A stretch of DNA of 64,000 nt, from positions 398,644 through 462,643 of the forward strand of contig NZ_PVZC01000007.1 of NCBI RefSeq assembly GCF_003002095.1, read 5' to 3'. The position numbers and the translations under genes were made by a program. This stretch comes from Allonocardiopsis opalescens. GTDB taxonomy: Bacteria > Actinomycetota > Actinomycetes > Streptosporangiales > Streptosporangiaceae. Below are positions 45,234-52,991 of this stretch, in pieces. The notes under the pieces were generated by a model. The model ran no database searches and was not told where the DNA came from. It saw nothing but the letters and a program-made list of their open reading frames with translations. Every line of letters begins with the position of its first letter. The first letter of the stretch is position 1.

Positions 45234-46454
45234 TCAATCACGGGCGCCCGTCACCCGGACATCGCGCGCCCCGCGCACCGTCGCCACCCGGGCGGCCTCC
45301 GTCTCGATGGCGGCCGCGACGGGTTCGGTCAGGCGGCCGAAGGGGCGGACGGTGACGGTCAGGCGGGTGCCGGAGCCGGACGGCTTCCAGGTGCCGACGA
45401 TCTCGCCGTCGGCCATGACCACGGCCGGGTTGCCGAGGACACGCCACACCTCCTTGCGCAGTGCGGCGTCGGGGACCAGCAGCTCGCGGTCGCGGGCCTG
45501 GAGGTAGGGGTCCCAGGTGGGCAGCAGGCGGACCAGCGGACCGCCGCGGTCGACGCCGGCGGTGCGGAGCGCGCCGACGCGGTCCTCGGGCAGCCAGGCC
45601 GTGCGTCCGTCGACGCTGACCTCGACCAGGCCGGTGCCGGGCCACTCGGGCCGCAGCGCCTTCTGGGTGGTGCCGAGGTAGTCGGCCGCCTCGGCGAGGG
45701 TGGCGGGTCCGTGCAGCCGCAGATACGCGCGGATCAGCGGTTCCGCTCCGGTGGACGCGCCCGGGGGCCGCCAGTCGTCGGCCAGGGGCGCCAGCCGCAG
45801 CGGTGCGGAGTCCGTCAGCAGCCGGACCCCCGCGAACAGGCCCACCTGCTGGAAGATGCCGCCGTACACGTGCCGCGCCCGGCAGGTCGAGCAGTCCCGG
45901 GCGTAGGCGTCGGGCAGCAGCTCGGTGACGCGCCCGCTGGCCTCGCCCTTCGTCAGCGCCTTGTCCAGAGCCGCAACCCCGACGGGTGCCGCCCCGCCGC
46001 CGGACGCGTCCGCACCGCCTGCGCCCGGCGCCTTTCGCGTCGCCGCATCCGCCGCGAACGGCTCCGTGACAGCCCGGTTCAGGGCGGCGGTCGCCGCGGT
46101 GAAGGCGGCCAGCCCGCCGATCCCGGCCTTCTTCAAGGGCGTGCGCTCCGCCCCGAGCCGCGCCATCGCGTCGACGTCGTCACGCGGCCACAGCGCCGCG
46201 GCGAGCGCGGGCAGGTCCGCGCCCCGGTGCAGATGCGGCGCGCCCCGGAACGACCAGGTGTGGACCAGTCCGTCCCCCACCGCCCCGGCCGGTTCGGCCA
46301 GCCGCGCGTCCAAGGCCAGCCGCGCCGAGCCCCGCGTCTCCGCGATCCCCAGGTCCAGCACCTCCAGCACGGCCGGATCGCTCACCGTCCGATCCAAGCC
46401 GTGCGCCCACGTCCGGTACGCCAGCACCCGCGCCCGATCCACCTCGATCGCCAT
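45234..46454 (-). CDS. Winged-helix DNA-binding (AlkZ/YcaQ-like) protein
   Basis: 406 aa. It matches the HTH_42/AlkZ group: VLAYRTWAHGLDRTV start, HTWSFRGAPHLHRGADLPALAAALWP and a central helical region, DCSTCRARHVYGGIFQQVGLFAG, then LIRAYLRLHGPATLAEAADYLGTTQ (winged helix) and a C-terminal LPTWDPYLQARDRELLV. AlkZ proteins are DNA glycosylases for bulky or crosslinked bases; many actinobacterial relatives are uncharacterised. ATG 46454 begins the conserved part. It sits exactly between two CRISPR arrays. Confidence 0.83.
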   Translation of the reverse strand: MAIEVDRARVLAYRTWAHGLDRTVSDPAVLEVLDLGIAETRGSARLALDARLAEPAGAVGDGLVHTWSFRGAPHLHRGADLPALAAALWPRDDVDAMARLGAERTPLKKAGIGGLAAFTAATAALNRAVTEPFAADAATRKAPGAGGADASGGGAAPVGVAALDKALTKGEASGRVTELLPDAYARDCSTCRARHVYGGIFQQVGLFAGVRLLTDSAPLRLAPLADDWRPPGASTGAEPLIRAYLRLHGPATLAEAADYLGTTQKALRPEWPGTGLVEVSVDGRTAWLPEDRVGALRTAGVDRGGPLVRLLPTWDPYLQARDRELLVPDAALRKEVWRVLGNPAVVMADGEIVGTWKPSGSGTRLTVTVRPFGRLTEPVAAAIETEAARVATVRGARDVRVTGARD

Positions 46455-46530
46455 ACGCCCAGTCTGGCCCACACCTGCCGACCTTCGGAGCACGCCCCGG
46501 GTGCGGCTGCCGAGCCTGGACGCCGAGCAA

Positions 46531-46681
46531 GGGATCACCCCCACATGCACGGGGAACACTCTGCCTGCGTGAGCGGCTGCCGCGCCAGGTATGGACCATC
46601 CCCGCACGCACGGGGAACACTGTAGGTTCAGGACGGCCAGCTCCACTGTCGCGGGACCATCCCCGCACGCACGGGGAACAC
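46531..46681 (-). CRISPR. Three-repeat CRISPR array, read leftward
   Basis: 29-nt repeats at 46531 (degenerate), 46592 and 46653, with two 32-nt spacers. The loop region is GCACGCAC and the end is GGGGAACAC, a different variant from the other arrays. Its leader on the right is homologous to that of the array at 44866. Confidence 0.9.
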
Positions 46682-46740
46682 CCTTCATGACCTGCGGGTC
46701 CACAGGCGAAGGAAACTGATTTCATTCAGTTGTTCTCAAG
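46682..46740 (-). promoter_or_regulatory. CRISPR leader (array 46531-46681)
   Basis: CTTCATGACCTG (46683-46694), GCGAAG, GATTTCATTCAGTTG and TTCTCAAG align almost base for base with 45139-45198, showing that the two arrays are duplicates by descent. Confidence 0.65.
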
Positions 46741-46960
46741 AGCCGCAGTCCGACTCGCCGACCATACCGCCGTCGCGCCGTGCCGAATGGGTCATCGGCC
46801 GGCTGTCCGTCATACGTGCATGACGGACGGATATTCGCTTGGTAGAGCCCCGTGCGGCCTGGCAGGATCCCGCCCCGGGAGACGTGCGGTGCGGCCTCGC
46901 CGGTCGCCGCCGGAGAACGCGCGGTCCCGTCGCAGCGGACCATGCGTGTTGAGGAGACCC

Positions 46961-47836
46961 GTGCCCGAGATCACCGCCGAGCTCGTCCGGACGCTCATCG
47001 CGGCGCAGTTCCCGCAGTGGAGCGGGTTGCCGATCGTGCCCGTGGAGCGGCAGGGCTGGGACAACCGGACCTTCCGGCTCGGGGACGAGCTGGCCGTGCG
47101 GCTGCCGAGTGGTGAGAGCTACGCGGCCGCCGTCGCCAAGGAGGACCGCTGGCTGCCGGTGCTGGCCAAGGCCCTGCCGCTGCCGGTGCCCGAGGTGGTG
47201 GCGACCGGGCGGCCGGGCGGCGGATACCCCTTCCCCTGGTCGGTGCGGCGCTGGATGTCCGGGGAGACCCTGGCGGACGCCCACGGTGTCGACCGGACGG
47301 CGCTGGCCCGCGATCTCGGTGCTTTCCTGACGGCCCTGCGCGCGGTGCCCGCGACGCGCGGGCCCGCTGCCGGACGGCACTGCTACTGGCGCGGCTGCCA
47401 TCCGAGCGTCTACGGCGACCAGGTGCAGGACGCGCTGGTGACGCTGGAGGACGAAGTGGACGCCGCCGCCTGCGAGGACGTCTGGGCGCGGGCGCTGACC
47501 TCCGCCTGGCCGCAGGCGCCGGTGTGGTTCCACGGCGATGTCGCCGCGGGCAATCTGCTCGCGGCCGGCGGCGGACTCTCGGCGGTGATCGACTTCGGCA
47601 CCTGCGGTGTGGGCGACCCCGCGTGCGACCTGGTGATGGCGTGGACCTACTTCGAGGGGCACGAGCGGCAGGTCTTCCGGGAGGCCGCAGGGCTGTCCGA
47701 CGACACCTGGCGGCGGGCGCGCGGGTGGGCGCTGTGGAAGGCGCTCGCGACCATGGGCGGCCTGTCGAGCCCGGACCCCGACGGCTTCCAGAACCGAGTG
47801 CTGGCCGAGGTCCTGGCGGACCCGGTGGTGGACTGA
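46961..47836 (+). CDS. Aminoglycoside phosphotransferase-family protein
   Basis: 291 aa from GTG 46961 with GAGGAG five bases upstream. The APH fold shows WDNRTFRLGDELAVRLPS in the N-lobe, WFHGDVAAGNLLAAGGGLSAVIDFGTCGVGDPACDLVMAW with the Brenner motif and metal-binding Asp, and a helical end. Proteins of this subgroup commonly phosphorylate unknown small molecules; antibiotic inactivation is not implied. Confidence 0.9.
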   Translation: MPEITAELVRTLIAAQFPQWSGLPIVPVERQGWDNRTFRLGDELAVRLPSGESYAAAVAKEDRWLPVLAKALPLPVPEVVATGRPGGGYPFPWSVRRWMSGETLADAHGVDRTALARDLGAFLTALRAVPATRGPAAGRHCYWRGCHPSVYGDQVQDALVTLEDEVDAAACEDVWARALTSAWPQAPVWFHGDVAAGNLLAAGGGLSAVIDFGTCGVGDPACDLVMAWTYFEGHERQVFREAAGLSDDTWRRARGWALWKALATMGGLSSPDPDGFQNRVLAEVLADPVVD

Positions 47837-47953
47837 GCCCGGTCCGGCGCCGGACACGGCGCGGCCGAAGCGCGCTCGGTTCGCGCGATCGCCGTTCGAA
47901 GCCGCGCGGCCCCGGGCTCCGGAAGCAGCCGGTCGCCACCCTAAAGTGGGCAC

Positions 47954-48712
47954 ATGTCCGATTCACCTCCTGAGTCCACCGAGCCGGACGGCGGGCCGGC
48001 CGCCGGCACCGCGGCCGGTCACCACCAGGGTGAGCCACACACCGACCGCCTTGAGGAGCGGTTGAACTGGCTGCGGGCCGGGGTGCTCGGGGCCAATGAC
48101 GGCATCATCTCCACGGCCGGGCTGGTGGTCGGCGTGGCGGGGGCGTCCACCGATCGCGCCGCCGTGCTGATCGCGGGGCTGGCCGGACTGGTGGCCGGAG
48201 CGCTGTCGATGGCCGGGGGCGAGTACACCTCGGTGAGCGCGCAGCGCGACACCGAGCGGGCCGCGCTGGACAAGGAGCGCTGGGAGCTGCGGCAGATGCC
48301 GGGCGCCGAACTGGACGAGCTGACCGCCATCTACCGCGACAAGGGACTCTCCCCCGAGCTGGCCCGCGAGGTGGCCGAGCAGCTCAGCTCACGCGACGCC
48401 CTGGCCGCGCACGCCGAGGCCGAGCTGGGGATCGACCCCGAGCAGCAGGTGAACCCCTGGCACGCCGCGATCTCGTCCTTCGTCTCCTTCTCCCTCGGCG
48501 CGCTGCTGCCGCTGCTGGCCATCGTGCTGCCGCCGGTGGAGGCGCGGGTGCCGGTCACCTTCGCCGCCGTGGTGGCCGCCCTCGCGCTCACCGGCTTCAC
48601 CGCCGCGCGCCTCGGCCGGGCCCCGGTGGGCCGGGCGGTGCTGCGCAATGTGCTGGTCAGCCTGGTCACGATGGCCGCCGCCTTCGCCGTCGGCCTGCTC
48701 ATCGGCGGCTGA
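47954..48712 (+). CDS. VIT1/CCC1-family iron/manganese transporter
   Basis: 252 aa. After a 35-residue hydrophilic N-terminus, LNWLRAGVLGANDGIISTAGLVVGVAGAS and GALSMAGGEYTSVSAQRDTE are the VIT1/CCC1 hallmarks. A cytoplasmic acidic helical metal-binding domain follows (about 95-150), then three further membrane helices. It probably exports or stores Fe2+/Mn2+. There is no iron box in front of it. Confidence 0.92.
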   Translation: MSDSPPESTEPDGGPAAGTAAGHHQGEPHTDRLEERLNWLRAGVLGANDGIISTAGLVVGVAGASTDRAAVLIAGLAGLVAGALSMAGGEYTSVSAQRDTERAALDKERWELRQMPGAELDELTAIYRDKGLSPELAREVAEQLSSRDALAAHAEAELGIDPEQQVNPWHAAISSFVSFSLGALLPLLAIVLPPVEARVPVTFAAVVAALALTGFTAARLGRAPVGRAVLRNVLVSLVTMAAAFAVGLLIGG

Positions 48713-48909
48713 GCGCCGCGCGCTTCACGGTCATCGCCGCGGCCCTCCCGCCCGCCATGTCCGTTCTCCAGCGATTCGCGAGCCGCGTGACGCATGGTCA
48801 CCATATCCGCGTGGCCTGCGCACTCGCGCCGATATTCGTACGGAACGCCGTAGTGGGTAGCACCGTCCGAGAAGCGCGGCCAAGCAGCGGATGGGACGGA
48901 GCTGACGAC

Positions 48910-49365
48910 ATGTCGAACCTCGCCCTCCGGAACTCGGACCGGCTCCGGCACGAGGCGGACGCCGCCGCGACCTTCCGCGGCACGATCGCGGCGGTGCCCG
49001 ACGCGCGCCGCTGGACGCGGCGGATGCTCGCCCACGCGGGTGTGCCCGCCGACGTGGCCGACACGGCGCTGCTGCTCGTCTCCGAGCTGGCCGCGAACGC
49101 CGTCCGGCACACCCGCTCCGGTGAGCCGGGCGGGCGCTTCCGGCTGCGGGTGCGCTGCGCCGCGGGCGCCGTGCGGGTGGAGTGCGACGACCAGGGCGGC
49201 CGCGACGGCGCCCGCCCCCGCTACACCATGAGCGCCCCCGACGCCGTCGGCGGCCGCGGGCTCGCGCTGGTGGCCCGGCTGTCGGCCGCCTACGGGCACC
49301 GCACCGCCCCCTCGGGCGGCACCGCGCACGTCGAGCTGCGCTGGCCGGCGCCGTCCCGGACGTGA
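48910..49365 (+). CDS. Anti-sigma-factor-like HATPase_c protein
   Basis: 151 aa of the RsbW/SpoIIAB-like GHKL group common in actinomycetes. N-box LLLVSELAANAVRHT, G1-like VECDDQGG and G2 GGRGLALVARLS are present. Such proteins bind ATP and switch sigma factors or anti-anti-sigma partners, none of which are adjacent here. ATG 48910 has GGAG eight bases upstream. An in-frame extension back to 48757 is not family-like. Confidence 0.88.
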   Translation: MSNLALRNSDRLRHEADAAATFRGTIAAVPDARRWTRRMLAHAGVPADVADTALLLVSELAANAVRHTRSGEPGGRFRLRVRCAAGAVRVECDDQGGRDGARPRYTMSAPDAVGGRGLALVARLSAAYGHRTAPSGGTAHVELRWPAPSRT

Positions 49366-49369
49366 AAAC

Positions 49370-49410
49370 GGCGCCCGTACCGGTCTTGGGGGGAGACCGG
49401 CACGGGCGCC
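49370..49410. terminator. Bidirectional hairpin terminator
   Basis: GGCGCCCGT-A-CCGGTCT pairs with AGACCGG-C-ACGGGCGCC around TGGGGGG, just after the ATPase stop and between convergent genes. Confidence 0.8.
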
Positions 49411-49454
49411 GCCGTCATGGTGGGTGAGCGCGGCCACCCGGCCGCCGGCCGCCA

Positions 49455-49482
49455 CCCGGGAAGGCGGGGAGACCTTCCCGGG
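49455..49482 (-). terminator. Hairpin terminator of the GH6 gene
   Basis: A perfect 10-bp stem, CCCGGGAAGG/CCTTCCCGGG (49455-49464, 49473-49482), about 60 bp past the GH6 stop. Confidence 0.75.
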
Positions 49483-49540
49483 ACGGCGGGAGCGGCGGCG
49501 GGTCCCGGTGTCCGCTCACCACCGGGTCGACCCGTCCTGG

Positions 49541-51289
49541 TTACAGGGGCGGGTAGGCGTTGGCCAGCAGCTCGCGGAACTGGGCGGAGAACCAGTGCCC
49601 GGACAGCGGCGCGTCAGGCAGGGCGCCCGACATGTTGTAGCCGTTGCGGGCGTTGCCCTCGTACGTCGGGTCGCACATCCGGTCGAAGCCCCGGCCTTCG
49701 GGGTTCTCGATGAAGCGGCTGGAGCCGTCGGACTCACCCGGCGGCTTCATCCACACGTAGGCGTCGATCCCGGGCTCGGGGTTGGCCTGCGGGCGCTCGC
49801 CGAGGCCGGCACCGGACTGGTTGCACCAGTTGCCCAGGTGAATGCGGCGGTCGTAGCGGCCGCCGTCGACGTAGGCGTCGACGCTGGTCGTCGGGCCGGG
49901 GCCGTCGGGCCGGTCGGGTCCGCCCCAGCCGTTGCGGGAGGTGTCGATCAGCATGCCGATGCCGGAGTCGAAGCCGACGCTGACCAGCTCCTGGCGCAGG
50001 GCCTGGGCGAAGGACAGCTCGTCGATGTAGTTGTTCCAGTCGACCCAGCTGGACTGGCGCACCGGGGTGCCGGCGATGGTCTCGCCGATGCGGAAGTTCT
50101 CCTCCCGCAGGGCCGAGTAGTTGGCCGTGTTGGCGATGAAGCCGTGCACGTCCGACGGCTGGGCGCCGGCGGCGTTGGCGGCCTGGTAGAACAGCTCGGC
50201 GCTGGGCCGGAAGTTGCTCTCCCAGCCGATCCAGCCGTGGTGGCCGGCGTCCACGTAGTTGTAGACGTTGGGGATCGCGCCGAGGGTGGCGAGCGCGTAG
50301 CCCACACCGTTGACGTAGTTGCCGTTGCGCAGCATCTCGTCGCACTCGGGCGTCGCGGTCTCGCGGCTGCCGGTGTTGGTGACCAGGTTCGGCAGCGAGT
50401 CGATCTCAATCGTCGTCACGATCCGCAGGTCGGCGTAGGCCGGGTCCGACATGATCTCGGCGATCGGGTCGATGTACTCGTTGCGGTACCGGTCGATCTC
50501 GTGCGGTTCCAGCTCGCCGTTGGAGGCCAGCGCGGCGCAGTCGCGGCCGGGCAGGTTGTAGATGACGACCTGGATCACGTCGGCGCCCTGGCTGACCGCC
50601 TCGTCGAGGTGGTCGCGCAGGCCCATGTCACCGGTGGTCGGGCTGCCGTTGCCCTCGATCGCGCTGATCCGGTCCAGCCAGACACCGGTCGGCTGGTCGG
50701 CGATCGCGTCGCCGCCGGGCTCGTTGGAGGCGTTCTCCGACCAGATCGGGTTCACGTAGACCTGGGCGCCGGCGTAGGGGTTGTCGACCCTGCTGCCGGT
50801 CGGGGGGTCGGTCGGGTCCGGCGGGTCCGTCGGGCCGCCGGGGCCGGTGCTGCCGTCGCACACGGTGCCGTTGAGCGTGAACTCGGTGGGCACGGCGTTG
50901 CTGCCGGAGTAGGTGCCGTTGAAGCCGAAGCTCACCGTGGAGTTGGTCCCCAGGGTGCCGTTCCAGCTGGCGTTGCGGACGGACACGTGCGCGCCGGACT
51001 GGGTGTGGGTGCTGCTCCAGGTCTGGCTCACCTGCTGGTTCCCGGCGAAGTCCCACTCCAGGTTCCAGGTGCTCAGCGGGTCGCCGAGGTTGGTGATGGT
51101 CACGTTGGCGGTGAAGCCGTTGCCCCACTGGTTCGCGATCGTGTAGTCGACGTCACATCCGGGTGCCGCGCTGGCCGCGGAGGTCGCCGCGACCGTCATG
51201 CCGGCGCCCAGGGCGACCACCGCCGTTGACGCGGCCACGCCGCGCCACAGCCGCGATCGCCGTGCGGCGGTCAGCGGATTCCATTGCAT
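49541..51289 (-). CDS. Secreted GH6 cellobiohydrolase-type cellulase with N-terminal CBM2
   Basis: 582 aa. Signal peptide 1-42 (ends ASAA), CBM2 about 43-145 bounded by Cys, a short Pro/Thr/Asp linker, then the GH6 domain from NPYAGAQVYVNPIW. The proton-donor Asp lies in IYNLPGRDCAAL and the second catalytic-centre Asp in GMLIDTSRNGWGG. The architecture and length match exocellulases such as Thermobifida Cel6B, so it probably releases cellobiose from chain ends. AGGAG lies eight bases before the ATG. A perfect CelR/CebR operator lies 227 bp upstream. Confidence 0.94.
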   Translation of the reverse strand: MQWNPLTAARRSRLWRGVAASTAVVALGAGMTVAATSAASAAPGCDVDYTIANQWGNGFTANVTITNLGDPLSTWNLEWDFAGNQQVSQTWSSTHTQSGAHVSVRNASWNGTLGTNSTVSFGFNGTYSGSNAVPTEFTLNGTVCDGSTGPGGPTDPPDPTDPPTGSRVDNPYAGAQVYVNPIWSENASNEPGGDAIADQPTGVWLDRISAIEGNGSPTTGDMGLRDHLDEAVSQGADVIQVVIYNLPGRDCAALASNGELEPHEIDRYRNEYIDPIAEIMSDPAYADLRIVTTIEIDSLPNLVTNTGSRETATPECDEMLRNGNYVNGVGYALATLGAIPNVYNYVDAGHHGWIGWESNFRPSAELFYQAANAAGAQPSDVHGFIANTANYSALREENFRIGETIAGTPVRQSSWVDWNNYIDELSFAQALRQELVSVGFDSGIGMLIDTSRNGWGGPDRPDGPGPTTSVDAYVDGGRYDRRIHLGNWCNQSGAGLGERPQANPEPGIDAYVWMKPPGESDGSSRFIENPEGRGFDRMCDPTYEGNARNGYNMSGALPDAPLSGHWFSAQFRELLANAYPPL

Positions 51290-51515
51290 TCGGGTACTCC
51301 TAAGATGATCTTCGGACGTTCACTGTCCTTGATGGGGGTAAAAACGGACAGAGAAGTTCCAGCCGGGGCCGACCAATGGCCGCCTGCGAAGACGGGCGTG
51401 CGTGAATAAGCCCAGCTACCTGGGGTTTCGCCTCGGAGACGGCGGAAAACGCGCGGTGGGACCTCCCGATCGAGCGAGGAACGGAATGGCCGGACGCGTG
51501 GGCTCCACTCCGGTA

Positions 51516-51529
51516 TGGGAGCGCTCCCA
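51516..51529 (-). promoter_or_regulatory. CelR/CebR-type operator upstream of GH6
   Basis: TGGGAGCGCTCCCA is a perfect 14-bp palindrome identical to the cellobiose-responsive CelR operator of Thermobifida and the CebR site of Streptomyces. It lies in the 477-bp gap (51290-51766) before GH6, in which I see nothing else definite. Repression relieved by cellobiose is therefore expected. Confidence 0.9.
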
Positions 51530-51766
51530 CACGCTGAATATAACCCTGGGGAAACGTCGTTGAAAAGATGGAGATATTTAAATCTTTTTCCAGCGACCGC
51601 AATTGATCACGCACCGGATCGCCTCCGTGCGGCCACGGCCGGACGGGGACGGCCCCACCCATGTCAGCGGCGCGCGATCCGCCACGGATCACTCACTGTC
51701 CGCAATCGGACGGGCCGATATGTGGATTACGGACGTGTTCCGGCTGGCGGGACACTCCCGCGTCCG

Positions 51767-52804
51767 CTAGCGGGCCCCGCCTCCGGCCGTGCTCTCGCGG
51801 ACACGCAGCTCATACGGCACGACGACCTCGCGCGGCGGCAGCTCGGCGCCCGAGCGCGCGGCGTGGATCCGGCTCTCCAGCAGCTCGACCGCCTCGCGGG
51901 CCAGCCTGGCCTTGTCGGGCGCGACGGTGGTCAGCGTGGGCACGCTGTATCGGCTGGCGTCGATGTCGTCGAAGCCGGCCACCGCGACGTCGTCGGGCAC
52001 CCGAACCCCCGCGGTGTGCAGGGTGCGGATCGCGCCGAGCGCGATGTGGTCGTTGAGGCAGAGCAGGGCGTCGGGCAGCGGGCGCGGCCCGGCCAGCAGC
52101 TCGGCGGCGAGGTCGGCGCCGTCCTGCCAGTAGAAGTCGGCGGCCGGCATGATCAGCCGCTCGTCGACGGGCAGCCCGGCGGCGGCCAGCGCGTCCAGGT
52201 GGCCGCGCGCCCGCAGTTGGGCGGTGCCGATCTTCTCGTCCAGGCGCCCGCCGAGCACCGCGATGCGGCGCCGACCCAGGGCGAGCAGGTGCTCGGTGGC
52301 CTCGCGAGCGGCCGCGGCGTTGTCGATGGCGACGTGGTCGTGCAGCCCCGGCACGTTCTGCTCGCCGAGCAGCACCATGGGCAGCCGGGCCTGGTACTCG
52401 CGCAGGTCGGCATGGGACATGGCCAGCGGGCTGAAGATCAGGCCGTCCACGAAGTCGGCGGCGAAGCCGCCGAGCGCGTCGAGTTCGCGCTCGCGGCGGG
52501 CCTCGGTCTGGTGCACCAGCACGGTGCGGGAGCGCTCCTCGGCCTCGCGGACGATGTTGTTGGCGATCTCGCCGAAGTAGCCGACGCTGAGCATCGGCAG
52601 CGCCAGCGCGATGATGCCGGTGCGGCCGCTCCTGAGGTGGCGCCCGGCGAGGTTCACCCGGTAGTCGAGCTGCGCGATCGCCTCGCGGACGGCGCTGCGG
52701 GTCTTCTCGGTGACGTAGGGGTAGTCGTTGATGACATTGGAGACGGTCTTCTCCGACACCCCGGCGAGCCGGGCGACGTCCTTGATGCGGGGCCTGCTCG
52801 CCAC
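51767..52804 (-). CDS. LacI-family repressor of the adjacent sugar regulon
   Basis: 345 aa. The N-terminus RPRIKDVARLAGVSEKTVSNVINDYPYVTEKTRSAVREAIAQLDYRVNLAGRHLRSGRTGIIAL is a complete LacI helix-turn-helix and hinge, followed by a periplasmic-binding-like sugar domain. GTG 52804 is chosen because GGAGG is five bases upstream. It is divergent from GH2. The palindrome TTTACATCGATGTAAA between them recurs upstream of the transporter and GH43 genes, so this protein probably controls all of them. The inducer sugar is unknown. Confidence 0.93.
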   Translation of the reverse strand: MASRPRIKDVARLAGVSEKTVSNVINDYPYVTEKTRSAVREAIAQLDYRVNLAGRHLRSGRTGIIALALPMLSVGYFGEIANNIVREAEERSRTVLVHQTEARRERELDALGGFAADFVDGLIFSPLAMSHADLREYQARLPMVLLGEQNVPGLHDHVAIDNAAAAREATEHLLALGRRRIAVLGGRLDEKIGTAQLRARGHLDALAAAGLPVDERLIMPAADFYWQDGADLAAELLAGPRPLPDALLCLNDHIALGAIRTLHTAGVRVPDDVAVAGFDDIDASRYSVPTLTTVAPDKARLAREAVELLESRIHAARSGAELPPREVVVPYELRVRESTAGGGAR

Positions 52805-52861
52805 TTCCACCTCCGTATCCCCTCGAATCCTAGTGCGTGGCAGGGCGTGGCGGATCAGGCA

Positions 52862-52877
52862 TTTACATCGATGTAAA
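52862..52877. promoter_or_regulatory. LacI operator 1 (lacI/GH2 divergent region)
   Basis: TTTACATCGATGTAAA is a perfect 16-bp palindrome in the 187-bp divergent gap. Its core ACATCGATGT recurs at 54938-54951 and 58343-58356. Confidence 0.8.
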
Positions 52878-52991
52878 AACGTGCTGCCATGGCTCTTGCG
52901 CCCGGAGGCGGCCGCTGGCCGCCGCCGGGAGCGCGGCCTTCGGCCCGTCCGGACCGCCGCCGACCCGTCTCCGACATGCGAGGAGTAGCCC

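Noticed and set aside
45234..46454. Possible Cas or CRISPR-associated function for the gene between two arrays
   Set aside because: Its sequence fits the winged-helix AlkZ-like family, with no Cas motif. The position is more simply explained by array duplication.
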